Assembly (NCBI GenBank): GCA_963798505.1
Contig: CAWCTX010000002.1
Coordinates: 35,261-99,260, forward strand
DNA: 64,000 bases
Reading direction: 5' to 3'
Source of the DNA: CAVWSM01 sp963798505
GTDB lineage: Bacteria > Actinomycetota > Actinomycetes > Jiangellales > Jiangellaceae
Shown piece by piece: positions 7,994 through 16,927 of this stretch. The notes under the pieces are model-generated. The model searched no databases and was not told where the DNA came from. It saw only the letters and a list, made by a program, of their open reading frames with translations. The position numbers and the translations under genes were made by a program. The first letter of the stretch is position 1. Every line of letters begins with the position of its first letter.

Positions 7994-8959
7994 GTGGAAT
8001 CCAGACGCCTCGGCGCGCTGTACGGCGTCGCCGCGTACGCCCTCTGGGGTCTGTTCCCGCTCTACTGGCCGCTGCTCGAGCCGTCAGGCCCCGTCGAGAT
8101 CCTGGCGCACCGCATCGTCTGGTCGTTGGTGGTCGTCGTGGTCATCCTGCTGGTGACCCGACGGCTGCGCGTGCTCGGGCAGCTGGGTCGACGAGCGTAC
8201 CGGCTGCTCGGCCTGGCGGCGCTGGTCATCTCGATCAACTGGGGCGTGTACATCTACGGGGTCAACAGCCAACACGTGGTGGAGACGTCGCTCGGCTACT
8301 TCATCAACCCGCTCGTCACGGTGCTGCTCGGCGTGGCCGTCCTGCGCGAACGGCTACGCCCTTTGCAGTGGCTTGCGCTCGGCGTCGGCGCGGTCGCCGT
8401 CGTCGTCCTTGCCGTCGACTACGGGCGGCTGCCGTGGATCGCGCTCGTGCTGGCGTTCTCGTTCGGCACGTACGGACTCGTGAAGAAGAAGGCTGGCGTT
8501 GGTGCGGTCGAGAGCCTGACCGTGGAGACAGCGGTGCTCGTCGGTCCCGCGCTGGCGTTTCTCGTCGTCCTGCAGGTCAACGGGACCGGGACCTTCGCAC
8601 ACGAGGGCGCCGGCCACGCCGCCCTACTGGTCGGCGCTGGCATCGTCACCGCCATACCGCTGCTGTTCTTCGGCGCAGCCGCCGTCCGCGTGCCGCTCAC
8701 GACGCTTGGTCTGCTGCAATATCTCGCGCCGGTCATCCAGCTCCTGATCGGTGTCGCCGTGCGGCACGAGCCGATGCCGCCCGCGAGACTCGCCGGCTTC
8801 GCGATCGTCTGGCTGGCGCTGGCGGTGTTCACCTACGACTCCGTCCGCGCCTATCGACGCCAGTTACGGCTCGCGATCGACGAGGCCGCGCCGGCGGGTC
8901 ACCCACCGTTCACCGACTCGCCGCCTGCCCGAGTCACCGATGTCAGGCGGGGTTCCTAG
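7994..8959 (+). CDS. rarD: RarD-like EamA-family transporter
   Basis: 321 residues, mostly hydrophobic, with about ten helices as in RarD/EamA proteins. The N-terminal part matches RarD closely (LGALYGVAAYALWGLFPLYW, EILAHRIVWSLVVV, NWGVYIYGVNSQHVVETSLG). RarD-type proteins are named for a chloramphenicol-sensitivity link, but their substrate is not established. The frame is open from 7907; GTG 7994 is preferred because the first helix starts about eight residues later and a -10-like TACCCT (7982-7987) lies 6 nt before it. The gene stands alone between the divergent DGPF gene and the PhoX-type gene. Confidence 0.82.
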   Translation: MESRRLGALYGVAAYALWGLFPLYWPLLEPSGPVEILAHRIVWSLVVVVVILLVTRRLRVLGQLGRRAYRLLGLAALVISINWGVYIYGVNSQHVVETSLGYFINPLVTVLLGVAVLRERLRPLQWLALGVGAVAVVVLAVDYGRLPWIALVLAFSFGTYGLVKKKAGVGAVESLTVETAVLVGPALAFLVVLQVNGTGTFAHEGAGHAALLVGAGIVTAIPLLFFGAAAVRVPLTTLGLLQYLAPVIQLLIGVAVRHEPMPPARLAGFAIVWLALAVFTYDSVRAYRRQLRLAIDEAAPAGHPPFTDSPPARVTDVRRGS

Positions 8960-8999
8960 CGTCGCGACGATAGCTCCCCGGCTGGCAAGGAGAACCCCG

Positions 9000-11054
9000 G
9001 TGACCGTCCCGACTGATCGGCGTCGTCTGCTCCCGCTCTTCGCTCCGCACACCTCCCGCAGCGCCATGACCTGTCACTTCCGGTGTGGCAGTGCCTGCGA
9101 CCATCCGGAGCCGAACCGCTCCGGAAACGAGCACATCCAGTCGATCATCGAGACCGCCATCGCGCGGCGGTCCGTGCTCAGGGCGGGGGCCGCGGGCGCA
9201 GCGGCCGTCGGCCTTGGCGCGCTGCAGGTCGCTCCGGCCGCCGCCAATGACGACAGCCGCGGGCGTGGCAAGGGCGGCTCGTTCGACTTCGAGCCAGTCG
9301 CCCCCAACCGTGCTGACGACATCACGATCCCGGCCGGCTACGAGCAGGCCGTCGTCATCGCGTGGGGCGACCCGGTGCTGCCTGATGCCCCGACGTTCGA
9401 CCCCTTCGCGCAGACGCCCGAATCGCAGTCGGCGCAGTTCGGCTACAACTGCGACTACGTCACACTGATGCCGCTGCGCAGCGATCATGGGCGCGAGCGC
9501 GGGCTGCTTGTCGTCAACCACGAGTACACCGACGAGATCCTCATGTTCCCTGACGGCGTCTACGACCTCGTGGCGCAGGCCCGGATCGCCATGGCCGCCC
9601 ACGGTCTGTCGGTCGTGGAGGTGGAGCGCTCCCGGCGTCGTCCGCAGTGGACGCCGGTGGCGGGTGCCTCCCGCTACAACCGGCGTATCACCGTCGACAC
9701 CTTGATGGAGCTCACTGGCCCGGCGGCGACCGATCCGCGGGTGGCCGGTGAGGTCCGTGGCTGCCTCAACAACTGCTCGGGTGGGACCACGCCGTGGGGG
9801 ACGGTGCTGTCCGGTGAGGAGAACTTCAACCAGTACTTCGACGCCACGGTCGGTGTCGCGGGCGAGCACGTGGCGAGCTTCGCCCGGTACGGCATCCCCA
9901 CAAGTGCGTCTGCGACCAGTCGTCGCTGGAGCGATGCCGATCCTCGCTTCGACTTGGCCACCAATCCCCAGGAGGCGTACAAGACCGGCTGGATCGTGGA
10001 GCTGGACCCCTACGACAAGGAGTCCACGCCCAAGAAGCGCTCGATGCTCGGCCGGCTCAAGCACGAAGCCGCGACGACCACGATCGGCAGGGACGGTCGA
10101 GTCGTGGCCTACACCGGCGACGACGAGCGCGGCGACTACTTCTACAAGTTCGTGTCCCGCGACCGCTACAAGGCTCGCGACCGGCGGCACAACATGACGC
10201 TGCTCGACCACGGCACTCTCTATGTGGCGAAGTTCTCCGGAGCCCTGCCGCAGGACCTGCCGTACGACGGCAGCGGCGAGTGGATCCCGCTGACCAGCGA
10301 CACACAGTCATTCGTCCCCGGCTTCTCGGTGGCCGAGGTGCTCATCAACACGCGGCTCGCTGCGGACACGGTGGGCGCCACCCGGATGGACCGGCCAGAG
10401 GACGCCGAACGCAACCCGGTCAACGGGAAGGTCTACCTGGCGCTCACCAACAACTCCAACCGGGGGAACGCGGCCACGAACACGCCATTGGCCGACGCAG
10501 CCAACCCGATCACGAGCAGCCAAACCCGGCCCTCGCCCGGGGCACCGCTTGTCACGCAGAACGGCAACCGCAACGGCTACGTGCTCGAGCTGACCGAGCG
10601 TCGCGACGACCCGACGGCCACCACCTTCACCTGGGACCTGTTCTTGGTGTGCGGTGACCCGCAGGCGCCGGAGAGCTACTTCGCCGGCTTTCCGAAGGAT
10701 CAGGTCAGCGCGATCTCGTGCCCGGACAATGTCGCGTTCGACCCTGACGGAAACCTGTGGGTTGCCACCGATGGGGCGGTCCTGGGCTCCAACGACGGGT
10801 TGTTCGCCGTGCCGGTGTCGGGTCGAGACCGCGGCAAGGTGCAGCAGTTCCTCACCGTGCCGTTCGGCGCGGAGACCTGCGGCCCGCTGCTGTCCGAGGA
10901 CGGTCGTACGGTCTTCGTCGCCGTACAGCACCCCGGCGAGACGGACGGGTCGACCTTCGAGACACCGTCGAGCACCTGGCCGCACACGCACTCGTTCCCG
11001 CGGCCCGCTGTCGCCAACGTCTGGCACAGCGGGGGAAAGCGCATCGGCTCCTGA
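9000..11054 (+). CDS. PhoX-type (DUF839) phosphatase-family protein, Tat-exported
   Basis: 684 residues. A twin arginine (R56-R57, ARRSVLRAGAAG) begins a Tat signal after a long n-region, as is typical of PhoX relatives. The body holds DUF839/PhoX blocks: LLVVNHEYTDE, the NNCSGGTTPWGTVLSGEENF block, and the late SCPDNVAFDPDGNLWVATDG stretch. Characterised PhoX enzymes are secreted alkaline phosphatases using iron and calcium; many members are annotated only as DUF839, so activity is likely but not proven. GTG 9000 was chosen because AAGGAG lies at 8987-8992, 7 nt upstream. The gene is monocistronic and faces a convergent gene across a repeat block. Confidence 0.88.
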   Translation: MTVPTDRRRLLPLFAPHTSRSAMTCHFRCGSACDHPEPNRSGNEHIQSIIETAIARRSVLRAGAAGAAAVGLGALQVAPAAANDDSRGRGKGGSFDFEPVAPNRADDITIPAGYEQAVVIAWGDPVLPDAPTFDPFAQTPESQSAQFGYNCDYVTLMPLRSDHGRERGLLVVNHEYTDEILMFPDGVYDLVAQARIAMAAHGLSVVEVERSRRRPQWTPVAGASRYNRRITVDTLMELTGPAATDPRVAGEVRGCLNNCSGGTTPWGTVLSGEENFNQYFDATVGVAGEHVASFARYGIPTSASATSRRWSDADPRFDLATNPQEAYKTGWIVELDPYDKESTPKKRSMLGRLKHEAATTTIGRDGRVVAYTGDDERGDYFYKFVSRDRYKARDRRHNMTLLDHGTLYVAKFSGALPQDLPYDGSGEWIPLTSDTQSFVPGFSVAEVLINTRLAADTVGATRMDRPEDAERNPVNGKVYLALTNNSNRGNAATNTPLADAANPITSSQTRPSPGAPLVTQNGNRNGYVLELTERRDDPTATTFTWDLFLVCGDPQAPESYFAGFPKDQVSAISCPDNVAFDPDGNLWVATDGAVLGSNDGLFAVPVSGRDRGKVQQFLTVPFGAETCGPLLSEDGRTVFVAVQHPGETDGSTFETPSSTWPHTHSFPRPAVANVWHSGGKRIGS

Positions 11055-11078
11055 GGCTCACCGCGCCGTCCCCCATCC

Positions 11079-11160
11079 GATCAGGGGCCCCCTTGTCCAA
11101 TAGGTTCGGCCACGGGGGGCCCTGATCGGCTTCAGGATTGGACACGGGTCCCCCTGATCA
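11079..11160. repeat. GATCA-bounded intergenic repeat block, copy 1
   Basis: A unit starting GATCAGGGGCCCCCTTGTCC at 11079 is matched by an inverted unit ending CCCCTGATC at about 11159, with 20 of 23 positions pairing, and a third, less exact inverted unit (ending CCCTGATCGG) lies between. The same unit family occurs at 31561-31641. The block lies between two convergent genes, so it could act as a two-way terminator; no U-run follows. Confidence 0.7.
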
Positions 11161-11174
11161 GGGTTCAGGCCGGA

Positions 11175-12689
11175 TCAGTTGCACTCGTCGCGCTTCGGGT
11201 CACCGGCATCCTGCGGCTCGAAGCGATGCTTGGGCGCGACCACAGGGTCACCACGCACGGGCGGCGTGGCGATGCCGGCACCGTCGAGCTCGAGCAGGGC
11301 GAGCAGGACGGTGGCTTCGCTCCAGGCGAGCGGGGCAGCCGAGAGGGGCTGGCCTTCGGGTCCGACCTGCTCCGGGATGGCCTTCGACGCGGTGCGGTGG
11401 TCGGCGAGCCACGCGAGCAACCTGCGCGCCTCCGAATCGTCTCCGCGCGCGGCCGCCGACAGGGCGAACAGCGCGGTCTCCGGTGTCCATGCCACTCCGT
11501 CGTCGCGCCATTGTTCGACCGGCTTGATGCCGCCGTTGGGCAGTGTCAACGTGCGCTGGGTGCGGTCAACGGCTAGCTCAACCAGGGCACCCCCGTCGGC
11601 GAACGGCGGAGCGAGGAACGTCACGGCAGAGTCGGCATTGCTCTGGACCTCGGGCAGCTGCGGATAGCCGTTGTCAGCGATGCGCGCATCCGCGGAGTCG
11701 GTGGCCGACAGATAGCGCTGGTAGCCGCGCCGGCCGAAGCTCCGCTCGATCGCCGAACTCAAGAGCTGGCCGGCGGCATCCCACCGCTCCGCCTCGTCGG
11801 TGCGGCCGACGCGATGCGCCATGTCGGCCGCCGATCGCAATCCCAGCAGCAGCGGAGCCGCCACTCCAAGGGTGAGTCGGTTCTCCACATGCTCGATGTA
11901 GTCGGACGACGGCGACGGCAGCCCGTCGACTCCCATGTCCGTGACGATGGCGTCGGCGGTCGCCGAGAGCATCGGCCAGTACGGGTCGAGGTCGGGAGCG
12001 CTCCCGGTGGCCCGCTCCGACGCCACGTACCACTGCCACACGGCCCATGGCACCCAGCCCGCGCCGTCGAACTGCATGACGCGACAGTCCGGGGCCAGGC
12101 CGGACCCATCGGGGAGGTAGCGCGCCTCCCACTGGCCGTTACCGGCGCCGACGCCGGCCAGGAATCGCAGCACGTCGCTCGCCTCGTCGAGGTGCCCGGT
12201 GGTGGCGAATGCCGTCACGACGAAAGCCGCGTCACGCGGCCACACGTACTGCCAGGCGGTGCGCCACGCGGCCACCGTCGCCCCTGTGCCATCCGTCAGC
12301 AGCCGGAGGTCGAGCAGGGCCTGCTCGGCAAGCTCGCGCTCCTGAGATGTGCGGCCGGGTACGGCACCGCTCGCCAGCCACCGTCGCGACGCCTCGATTG
12401 CAGCCGGACCGACCGCGTCATCGACGAGGTACTTGGTGCCGGGCACGAACTCGGCGCTCGTGCCGACGGGGAGCGCCACGACGTTGCCGTCGGGGTCGGC
12501 GGCAATGCCCTCGGGGTAGAGCGGAAGCAGCGGGCGGCCGATCTGCTCCGATGCCACCGCACCGGCTGCCACGATCGACGCGGCCAGCAGCACGCCCACC
12601 CAGACTCGGGCATGCCGCGCTCGGCGACGAGGCGGCGCCGCCGGGACGCTCTCCTGTCGCTCGGGGAGCTCGACGACGGCCACGCACAC
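11175..12689 (-). CDS. Membrane-anchored glycoside hydrolase family 15-like protein
   Basis: 504 residues. A short cytoplasmic head is followed by one membrane helix (about residues 28-46, WVGVLLAASIVAAGAVAS), leaving the rest outside. The outer domain looks like a GH15/glucoamylase six-hairpin fold: WQYVWPRDAAFVVTAFA matches the family's WPRD block, and AIPEQ followed by APLAWSEATVLLAL resembles the region of the catalytic base. GH15 enzymes release glucose from alpha-glucans or trehalose, but overall similarity seems distant and the substrate is unknown. GTG 12689 gives the longest frame; GTG 12683 two codons later is equally possible. Two copies of a GATCAC palindrome lie upstream and could be operator sites. 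Confidence 0.65.
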   Translation of the reverse strand: MCVAVVELPERQESVPAAPPRRRARHARVWVGVLLAASIVAAGAVASEQIGRPLLPLYPEGIAADPDGNVVALPVGTSAEFVPGTKYLVDDAVGPAAIEASRRWLASGAVPGRTSQERELAEQALLDLRLLTDGTGATVAAWRTAWQYVWPRDAAFVVTAFATTGHLDEASDVLRFLAGVGAGNGQWEARYLPDGSGLAPDCRVMQFDGAGWVPWAVWQWYVASERATGSAPDLDPYWPMLSATADAIVTDMGVDGLPSPSSDYIEHVENRLTLGVAAPLLLGLRSAADMAHRVGRTDEAERWDAAGQLLSSAIERSFGRRGYQRYLSATDSADARIADNGYPQLPEVQSNADSAVTFLAPPFADGGALVELAVDRTQRTLTLPNGGIKPVEQWRDDGVAWTPETALFALSAAARGDDSEARRLLAWLADHRTASKAIPEQVGPEGQPLSAAPLAWSEATVLLALLELDGAGIATPPVRGDPVVAPKHRFEPQDAGDPKRDECN

Positions 12690-12757
12690 TCCGAGACTTC
12701 AGCGGTCCGCCTATTCTCTCAGATCCGCTACCGAGCGAGACGCGTTCGGAACCGGGA

Positions 12758-12838
12758 TGATCACGTTAACGTGGCCACCCTGGTCTGTGACAGGCATGCG
12801 TGCCGCGCTCAGACCTGGTTGATCACGTTAACGTGATC
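12758..12838. promoter_or_regulatory. Paired palindromes TGATCACGTTAACGTG upstream of the GH15-like gene
   Basis: TGATCACGTTAACGTG occurs at 12758-12773 and again at 12820-12835; the second copy extends to a perfect 18-bp palindrome, GATCACGTTAACGTGATC, at 12821-12838. Two identical sites 62 bp apart in a 166-bp gap look like binding sites of a dimeric regulator, most likely for the gene starting at 12689. A terminator for the polyprenyl synthase ending at 12856 is a weaker option. Confidence 0.5.
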
Positions 12839-12855
12839 GACCCGGCCCACACCCC

Positions 12856-13854
12856 TCAGCCCGTACGGGTCACGACGGCATCGCAGACCGACTCCAGCGC
12901 CCGGCGGGCGGGACCCTCGGGCAGCGGCGCCAGCAGCGCCCGGGCCTCGTCGGCCCATCGCTGCACCTCGGCACGCGCCTGCTCCATCGCGGGATGGCCG
13001 CGCAGCAGGACCAACGCCTCGGCGTGCTCGGTGTCATCGACGAGCGGCCCACCGAGCAGCTGCTTGAGCCGCGCATCAGCCGGGTCGGTCGAGCGAAGCG
13101 CGACCAGCACCGGCAGGGTGCGCACGCCTTCACGCAGGTCGGTGCCCGGCGTCTTGCCGGACTCCCCGGTCTCCCGGGTGACGTCGATCAGGTCATCGGC
13201 GAGCTGGAACGCGACACCGATGCGCTCACCGTAGGCAGTGACGGCGTCCACCACCGCCTCGTCGCAACCGGACAGCCAGGCGCCGAATCGCGCCGACGTG
13301 GCGATGAGCGAGCCGGTCTTGTCGGACAGCACTGAGAGATGGTGCTCGAGCTCGTCGGCGATGCCCGGCCCGATGGTCTCGCGCAGCTGACCGGTGACGA
13401 GGCGCTGGAAGGTGCGTGACTGCAGTCGTACGGCTTCCGGCCCGAGGTCGGCAACGATCTCGGATGCCTTGGCGAACAGGTAGTCGCCGGTCAGGATAGC
13501 CACACTGTTGTCCCAGCGGCTGTTGGCGCTCGGAGCTCCGCGCCGCAACGCGGCCTCGTCCATGACGTCGTCGTGATAGAGCGTCGCCACGTGCGTGAGC
13601 TCGACGACCAGTGCCGCCGGCACGATGCCGGGTGCGTCTGCGTCACCAAGCTGAGCCGCAAGCAGGACCAGCATCGGGCGGAACCGCTTGCCACCCGCGT
13701 CGAGCAGGTGCCGCGAAGCCTCCGACACGAACTCGTCCTCGCTCTTCACGGCCTCCCGCAGCTGAACCTCGACCTCCTCGAGGCCGGCGCGGACAGCGTC
13801 CTCGAGCGCGGGATCCACCTCTGGGATGCCGAGACCGCTGTTGCCGTTGCTCAC
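12856..13854 (-). CDS. Polyprenyl (long-chain isoprenyl) diphosphate synthase
   Basis: 332 residues of the trans-isoprenyl synthase family. Both aspartate-rich motifs are intact: YHDDVMDEA in the first half and QLADDLIDV in the second; the basic stretch GGKRFRPML binds the isopentenyl diphosphate. The enzyme adds isopentenyl units to an allylic primer; in this setting the product is probably the menaquinone side chain used by MenA at 41067. GTG 13854 overlaps the nuoN stop by 4 nt (GTGA), so it is the last gene of the complex I operon. Chain length cannot be read reliably from the sequence. Confidence 0.9.
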   Translation of the reverse strand: MSNGNSGLGIPEVDPALEDAVRAGLEEVEVQLREAVKSEDEFVSEASRHLLDAGGKRFRPMLVLLAAQLGDADAPGIVPAALVVELTHVATLYHDDVMDEAALRRGAPSANSRWDNSVAILTGDYLFAKASEIVADLGPEAVRLQSRTFQRLVTGQLRETIGPGIADELEHHLSVLSDKTGSLIATSARFGAWLSGCDEAVVDAVTAYGERIGVAFQLADDLIDVTRETGESGKTPGTDLREGVRTLPVLVALRSTDPADARLKQLLGGPLVDDTEHAEALVLLRGHPAMEQARAEVQRWADEARALLAPLPEGPARRALESVCDAVVTRTG

Positions 13855-15407
13855 CGGACGAAAGTACCTGCCTGCTCAGCGAGGTCCAGCAGCGGCCCGG
13901 GGAGCACACCGATCAGAACGGTCGCGGCGACGGCCACCGCGATGCTCGCCGTGGTGAGCGCGCTCGGCACGGCGACGGCCGGACCTTCTGGCGCCGGATC
14001 GGAGAAGAACATCACGACGATGACCCGGACGTAGAAGAAGGCGGCGATCGCGCTGGCGATGAGGCCGATGACCACCAGAGGCGTGGCGTCGCTGTTGACG
14101 GCCGCGGTGAACACGACCAGTTTGCCGACAAATCCTGAGGTCAGCGGGATGCCGGCGAAGGCCAGCAGGAAGAACGCGAAGATCCCGGCGACGAGCGGCG
14201 ACCGCTTGCCGAGCCCGGCCCACTTCGACAGGTGGGTGGCCTCACCACCCGAGTCGCGCACCAGCGTGACCACGGCGAAGGCGCCCACCGTGGCTACGCC
14301 GTAGGTCGCCAGGTAGAACAGCACGCTCGTCAGACCCACCTCGTCAGCGGCGATGAAGCCCACGAGGATGAAGCCGGCGTGGGCGATCGACGAGTAGGCC
14401 AGCATCCGCTTCACGTCGGTCTGCGTCAGCGCGACGATCGAGCCCAGCAGCATGGTGAGGATCGCGACCGCCCACATCATCGGCTCCCAGTCGACCTGCA
14501 GGCCGCCGAGCGCGACGTAGAACAGCCGCATGAGCGCGCCGAACGCGGCCACCTTGGTGCAGGCCGCCATGAACCCGGTAATCGGGGTCGGCGCGCCCTG
14601 GTAGACGTCGGGGGTCCACGAGTGGAACGGCACCGCGCTGACCTTGAACAGCAGCCCGATCGACATGAGCGCAACGGATGCGAGCAGCAGCCCCTCGGCG
14701 CCGATGTTGGCGCTGATCGCAGCATCGATGTCGCGGTAGGCCAGCGAGCCGGCGAAGCCGTACATGAGGGCGATGCCGAAGAGCAGGAACGCCGAGGAAA
14801 AGGCGCCGAGCAGGAAGTACTTGAGCGCCGCCTCCTGCGACAGCAGCCGGCGCCGCCGCGCCATGCCGCACAACAGGTAGAGCGGTAGCGACAGCACCTC
14901 GAGCGCCACGAACATCGTCAGCAGGTCGGTGGCAGCCGGGAAGAGCAGCATGCCGCCGATGGCGAACATCGTCAGCGGGTAGACCTCGGTCTGCAGGTGC
15001 CCGCGCTTGGTGAGCGTACGTTCGGTGTCGCTGCCGGGAAGGGTCGACGCGGACGGCGCAAACGCGTCGTTGCCGCCATCAATGCTGCGCTCACCGAAGA
15101 CCAGCAGCGCGATGAACGAGAACACCAGGATGATGCCCTGGAGGAATAGCGTCGGGCCGTCAATGGCGATCGTGCGCTCGGCGGCCAGCACTTGCGTGCC
15201 CGCCGCCAGCGTGACGGCGACGAACGCCGCAGCGATCGAGCCGAGGGCGAGGAGGAGCTGGACCCGATAGCGCGACTGCCGCGGGGCGAACGCCTCGACA
15301 AGGACGCCGACCACGGCTGCGCCGAAGACGATGAGCATCGGCGCGAGGATGTCGTACTCGAGGGTGGGGCTGTCCACCTGCGCCAGCACGACAGATTCGA
15401 TGCTCAC
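13851..15407 (-). CDS. nuoN: NADH-quinone oxidoreductase subunit N
   Basis: 518 residues, nearly all membrane helices, of the antiporter-like family; core blocks are ALEVLSLPLYLLCGMARR, FKVSAVPFHSWTPDVYQGAP and MLAYSSIAHAGFILVGF. Lysine in FKVSAVPFHSW and the early glutamate in ALEVLSLPLY are part of the proton path in this family. It is one of the three large proton-pumping subunits of complex I. GTG 15407 overlaps the nuoM stop by 4 nt and the stop overlaps the polyprenyl synthase start. Confidence 0.96.
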   Translation of the reverse strand: MSIESVVLAQVDSPTLEYDILAPMLIVFGAAVVGVLVEAFAPRQSRYRVQLLLALGSIAAAFVAVTLAAGTQVLAAERTIAIDGPTLFLQGIILVFSFIALLVFGERSIDGGNDAFAPSASTLPGSDTERTLTKRGHLQTEVYPLTMFAIGGMLLFPAATDLLTMFVALEVLSLPLYLLCGMARRRRLLSQEAALKYFLLGAFSSAFLLFGIALMYGFAGSLAYRDIDAAISANIGAEGLLLASVALMSIGLLFKVSAVPFHSWTPDVYQGAPTPITGFMAACTKVAAFGALMRLFYVALGGLQVDWEPMMWAVAILTMLLGSIVALTQTDVKRMLAYSSIAHAGFILVGFIAADEVGLTSVLFYLATYGVATVGAFAVVTLVRDSGGEATHLSKWAGLGKRSPLVAGIFAFFLLAFAGIPLTSGFVGKLVVFTAAVNSDATPLVVIGLIASAIAAFFYVRVIVVMFFSDPAPEGPAVAVPSALTTASIAVAVAATVLIGVLPGPLLDLAEQAGTFVR

Positions 15408-16927
15408 CTGCCGGTCCTTTCTGCGACGAGCGGTTCAGGATCGGTCTGCCCGGTGCGCTCCATGGTCGGGATCACGCCTTGGTTGATCACGTCGATCACC
15501 GGCTTGGGGTAGACGCCGACGACGATGATGAGCGCGAGCAGCGGCGCGACGGCGATCAGCTCACGCCGGTTGATCTCCGGGAACCCCTCGGTGTGCGGGC
15601 GGACCGGGCCGGTCATCGTGCGCTGGTAGGCCCACAGGATGTAGATCGCGGCGAGCACGATGCCGAGGACCGCGAACACGCCGGCAACGCGATAGCGGCT
15701 GAACGTGCCGACCAGCACCAGGAACTCGCTGACGAATGTCGACAACCCCGGCAGCGACAGCGTCGACAGGCACGCGACGAGGAACACCCCGGTGAGGATC
15801 GGGGCCGGCTTCTGCACGCCGCCGTAGTCGTCGATGAGCGACGAGCCGCGGCGGCTGATGAGGAAGCCGGCGATCAGGAACAGCGCCACCGTGGACAGTC
15901 CGTGGTTGACCATGTAGAGCGTCGCGCCCGTCTGCCCCTGCGTCGTGAACACGAAGATGCCGAGCACGATGGCACCGAAGTGCGAGATCGACGCGTAGGC
16001 GATCAGTCGCTTGAGGTCGGTCTGGCCGATCGCCACGAGGGCGCCGTAGAGGATGCTGATGACGGCGAGCGTGACAACGATCGGCGCGTACGTACGGGAC
16101 GCGTCGGGGAACAGCGGCAGGCACAGGTGGATCATGCCGAACGTGCCGACCTTGTCGACCACGCCCGACAGGAACGCCGCGTTGGACGGCGTCGCCTCCG
16201 AGGCAGTGTCGGGCAGCCAGGTGTGGAACGGGAAGAGCGGGGCCTTGATCGCGAACGCGATCATGAAGCCCAGGAACAGCCACCCCTGCGTGCTCTCCGA
16301 GATCTCCAGCGCGGTGAGGTCGGAGAGCAGGAAGCTCGGGTTGCCGGCGTCGACCGACTGGACGAACAGGCCGATGACCGCGGCCAGCATGATGAGCCCG
16401 CCGAGCAGGTTGTAGAGCAGGAACTTCACCGCCGCGTAGTGCCGGCGCGGGCCGCCGTAGAGCCCCACGAGGAAGTAGAGCGGGACCAGCATCGCCTCGA
16501 AGAGGATGTAGAACAGCAGGACGTCGGTGGCGACGAACGCGCCGAGGACCATGGCCTCGACGATCAGCAGCAGCGCGAAGTAGGCCTTGACGCTGCGGCC
16601 GGTCCCCTCCGCCTCGTGCCACATGGCACCCAGCACCAGCGGTGTCACGACGGTCGTGAGCAGGACCAGCGCGAGGGAGACGCCGTCGATGCCGACCGCC
16701 CAGTGCACCCCGATCGGCTCGATCCAGGTCCACGAGTCGGTGAGCTGGAACTGCTCGCCGCCCGTGTCGAATTGCAGAGCCGCACCAAGGGAGATGACGA
16801 GCGTGACCACGGCGACGACGACGGCCAGCTGCTTGGCCAGCAGGTCGCGCCCGGCAGGCATCAGCGCCACCGCGAGCGCGCCAATGGCGGGAACCGCGAC
16901 GAGCACCGTCAACCAGGGAAACGTCAC
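15404..16927 (-). CDS. nuoM: NADH-quinone oxidoreductase subunit M
   Basis: 507 residues with about 14 helices. Family blocks are visible: LFEAMLVPLYFLVGLYGG with the conserved glutamate, FAIKAPLFPFHTWLPDTASE with the conserved lysine, and KRLIAYASISHFGAIVLGIF. It is a proton-pumping antiporter-like subunit of complex I. GTG 16927 overlaps the nuoL stop by 4 nt. Length is normal and no lesions are seen. Confidence 0.96.
   Translation of the reverse strand: MTFPWLTVLVAVPAIGALAVALMPAGRDLLAKQLAVVVAVVTLVISLGAALQFDTGGEQFQLTDSWTWIEPIGVHWAVGIDGVSLALVLLTTVVTPLVLGAMWHEAEGTGRSVKAYFALLLIVEAMVLGAFVATDVLLFYILFEAMLVPLYFLVGLYGGPRRHYAAVKFLLYNLLGGLIMLAAVIGLFVQSVDAGNPSFLLSDLTALEISESTQGWLFLGFMIAFAIKAPLFPFHTWLPDTASEATPSNAAFLSGVVDKVGTFGMIHLCLPLFPDASRTYAPIVVTLAVISILYGALVAIGQTDLKRLIAYASISHFGAIVLGIFVFTTQGQTGATLYMVNHGLSTVALFLIAGFLISRRGSSLIDDYGGVQKPAPILTGVFLVACLSTLSLPGLSTFVSEFLVLVGTFSRYRVAGVFAVLGIVLAAIYILWAYQRTMTGPVRPHTEGFPEINRRELIAVAPLLALIIVVGVYPKPVIDVINQGVIPTMERTGQTDPEPLVAERTGR

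Noticed and set aside
11079..11160. CRISPR-like array from the repeated GATCAGGGG units
   Set aside because: Only three units, in mixed orientation, with unequal spacers and no cas gene nearby; better explained as a REP-like repeat.
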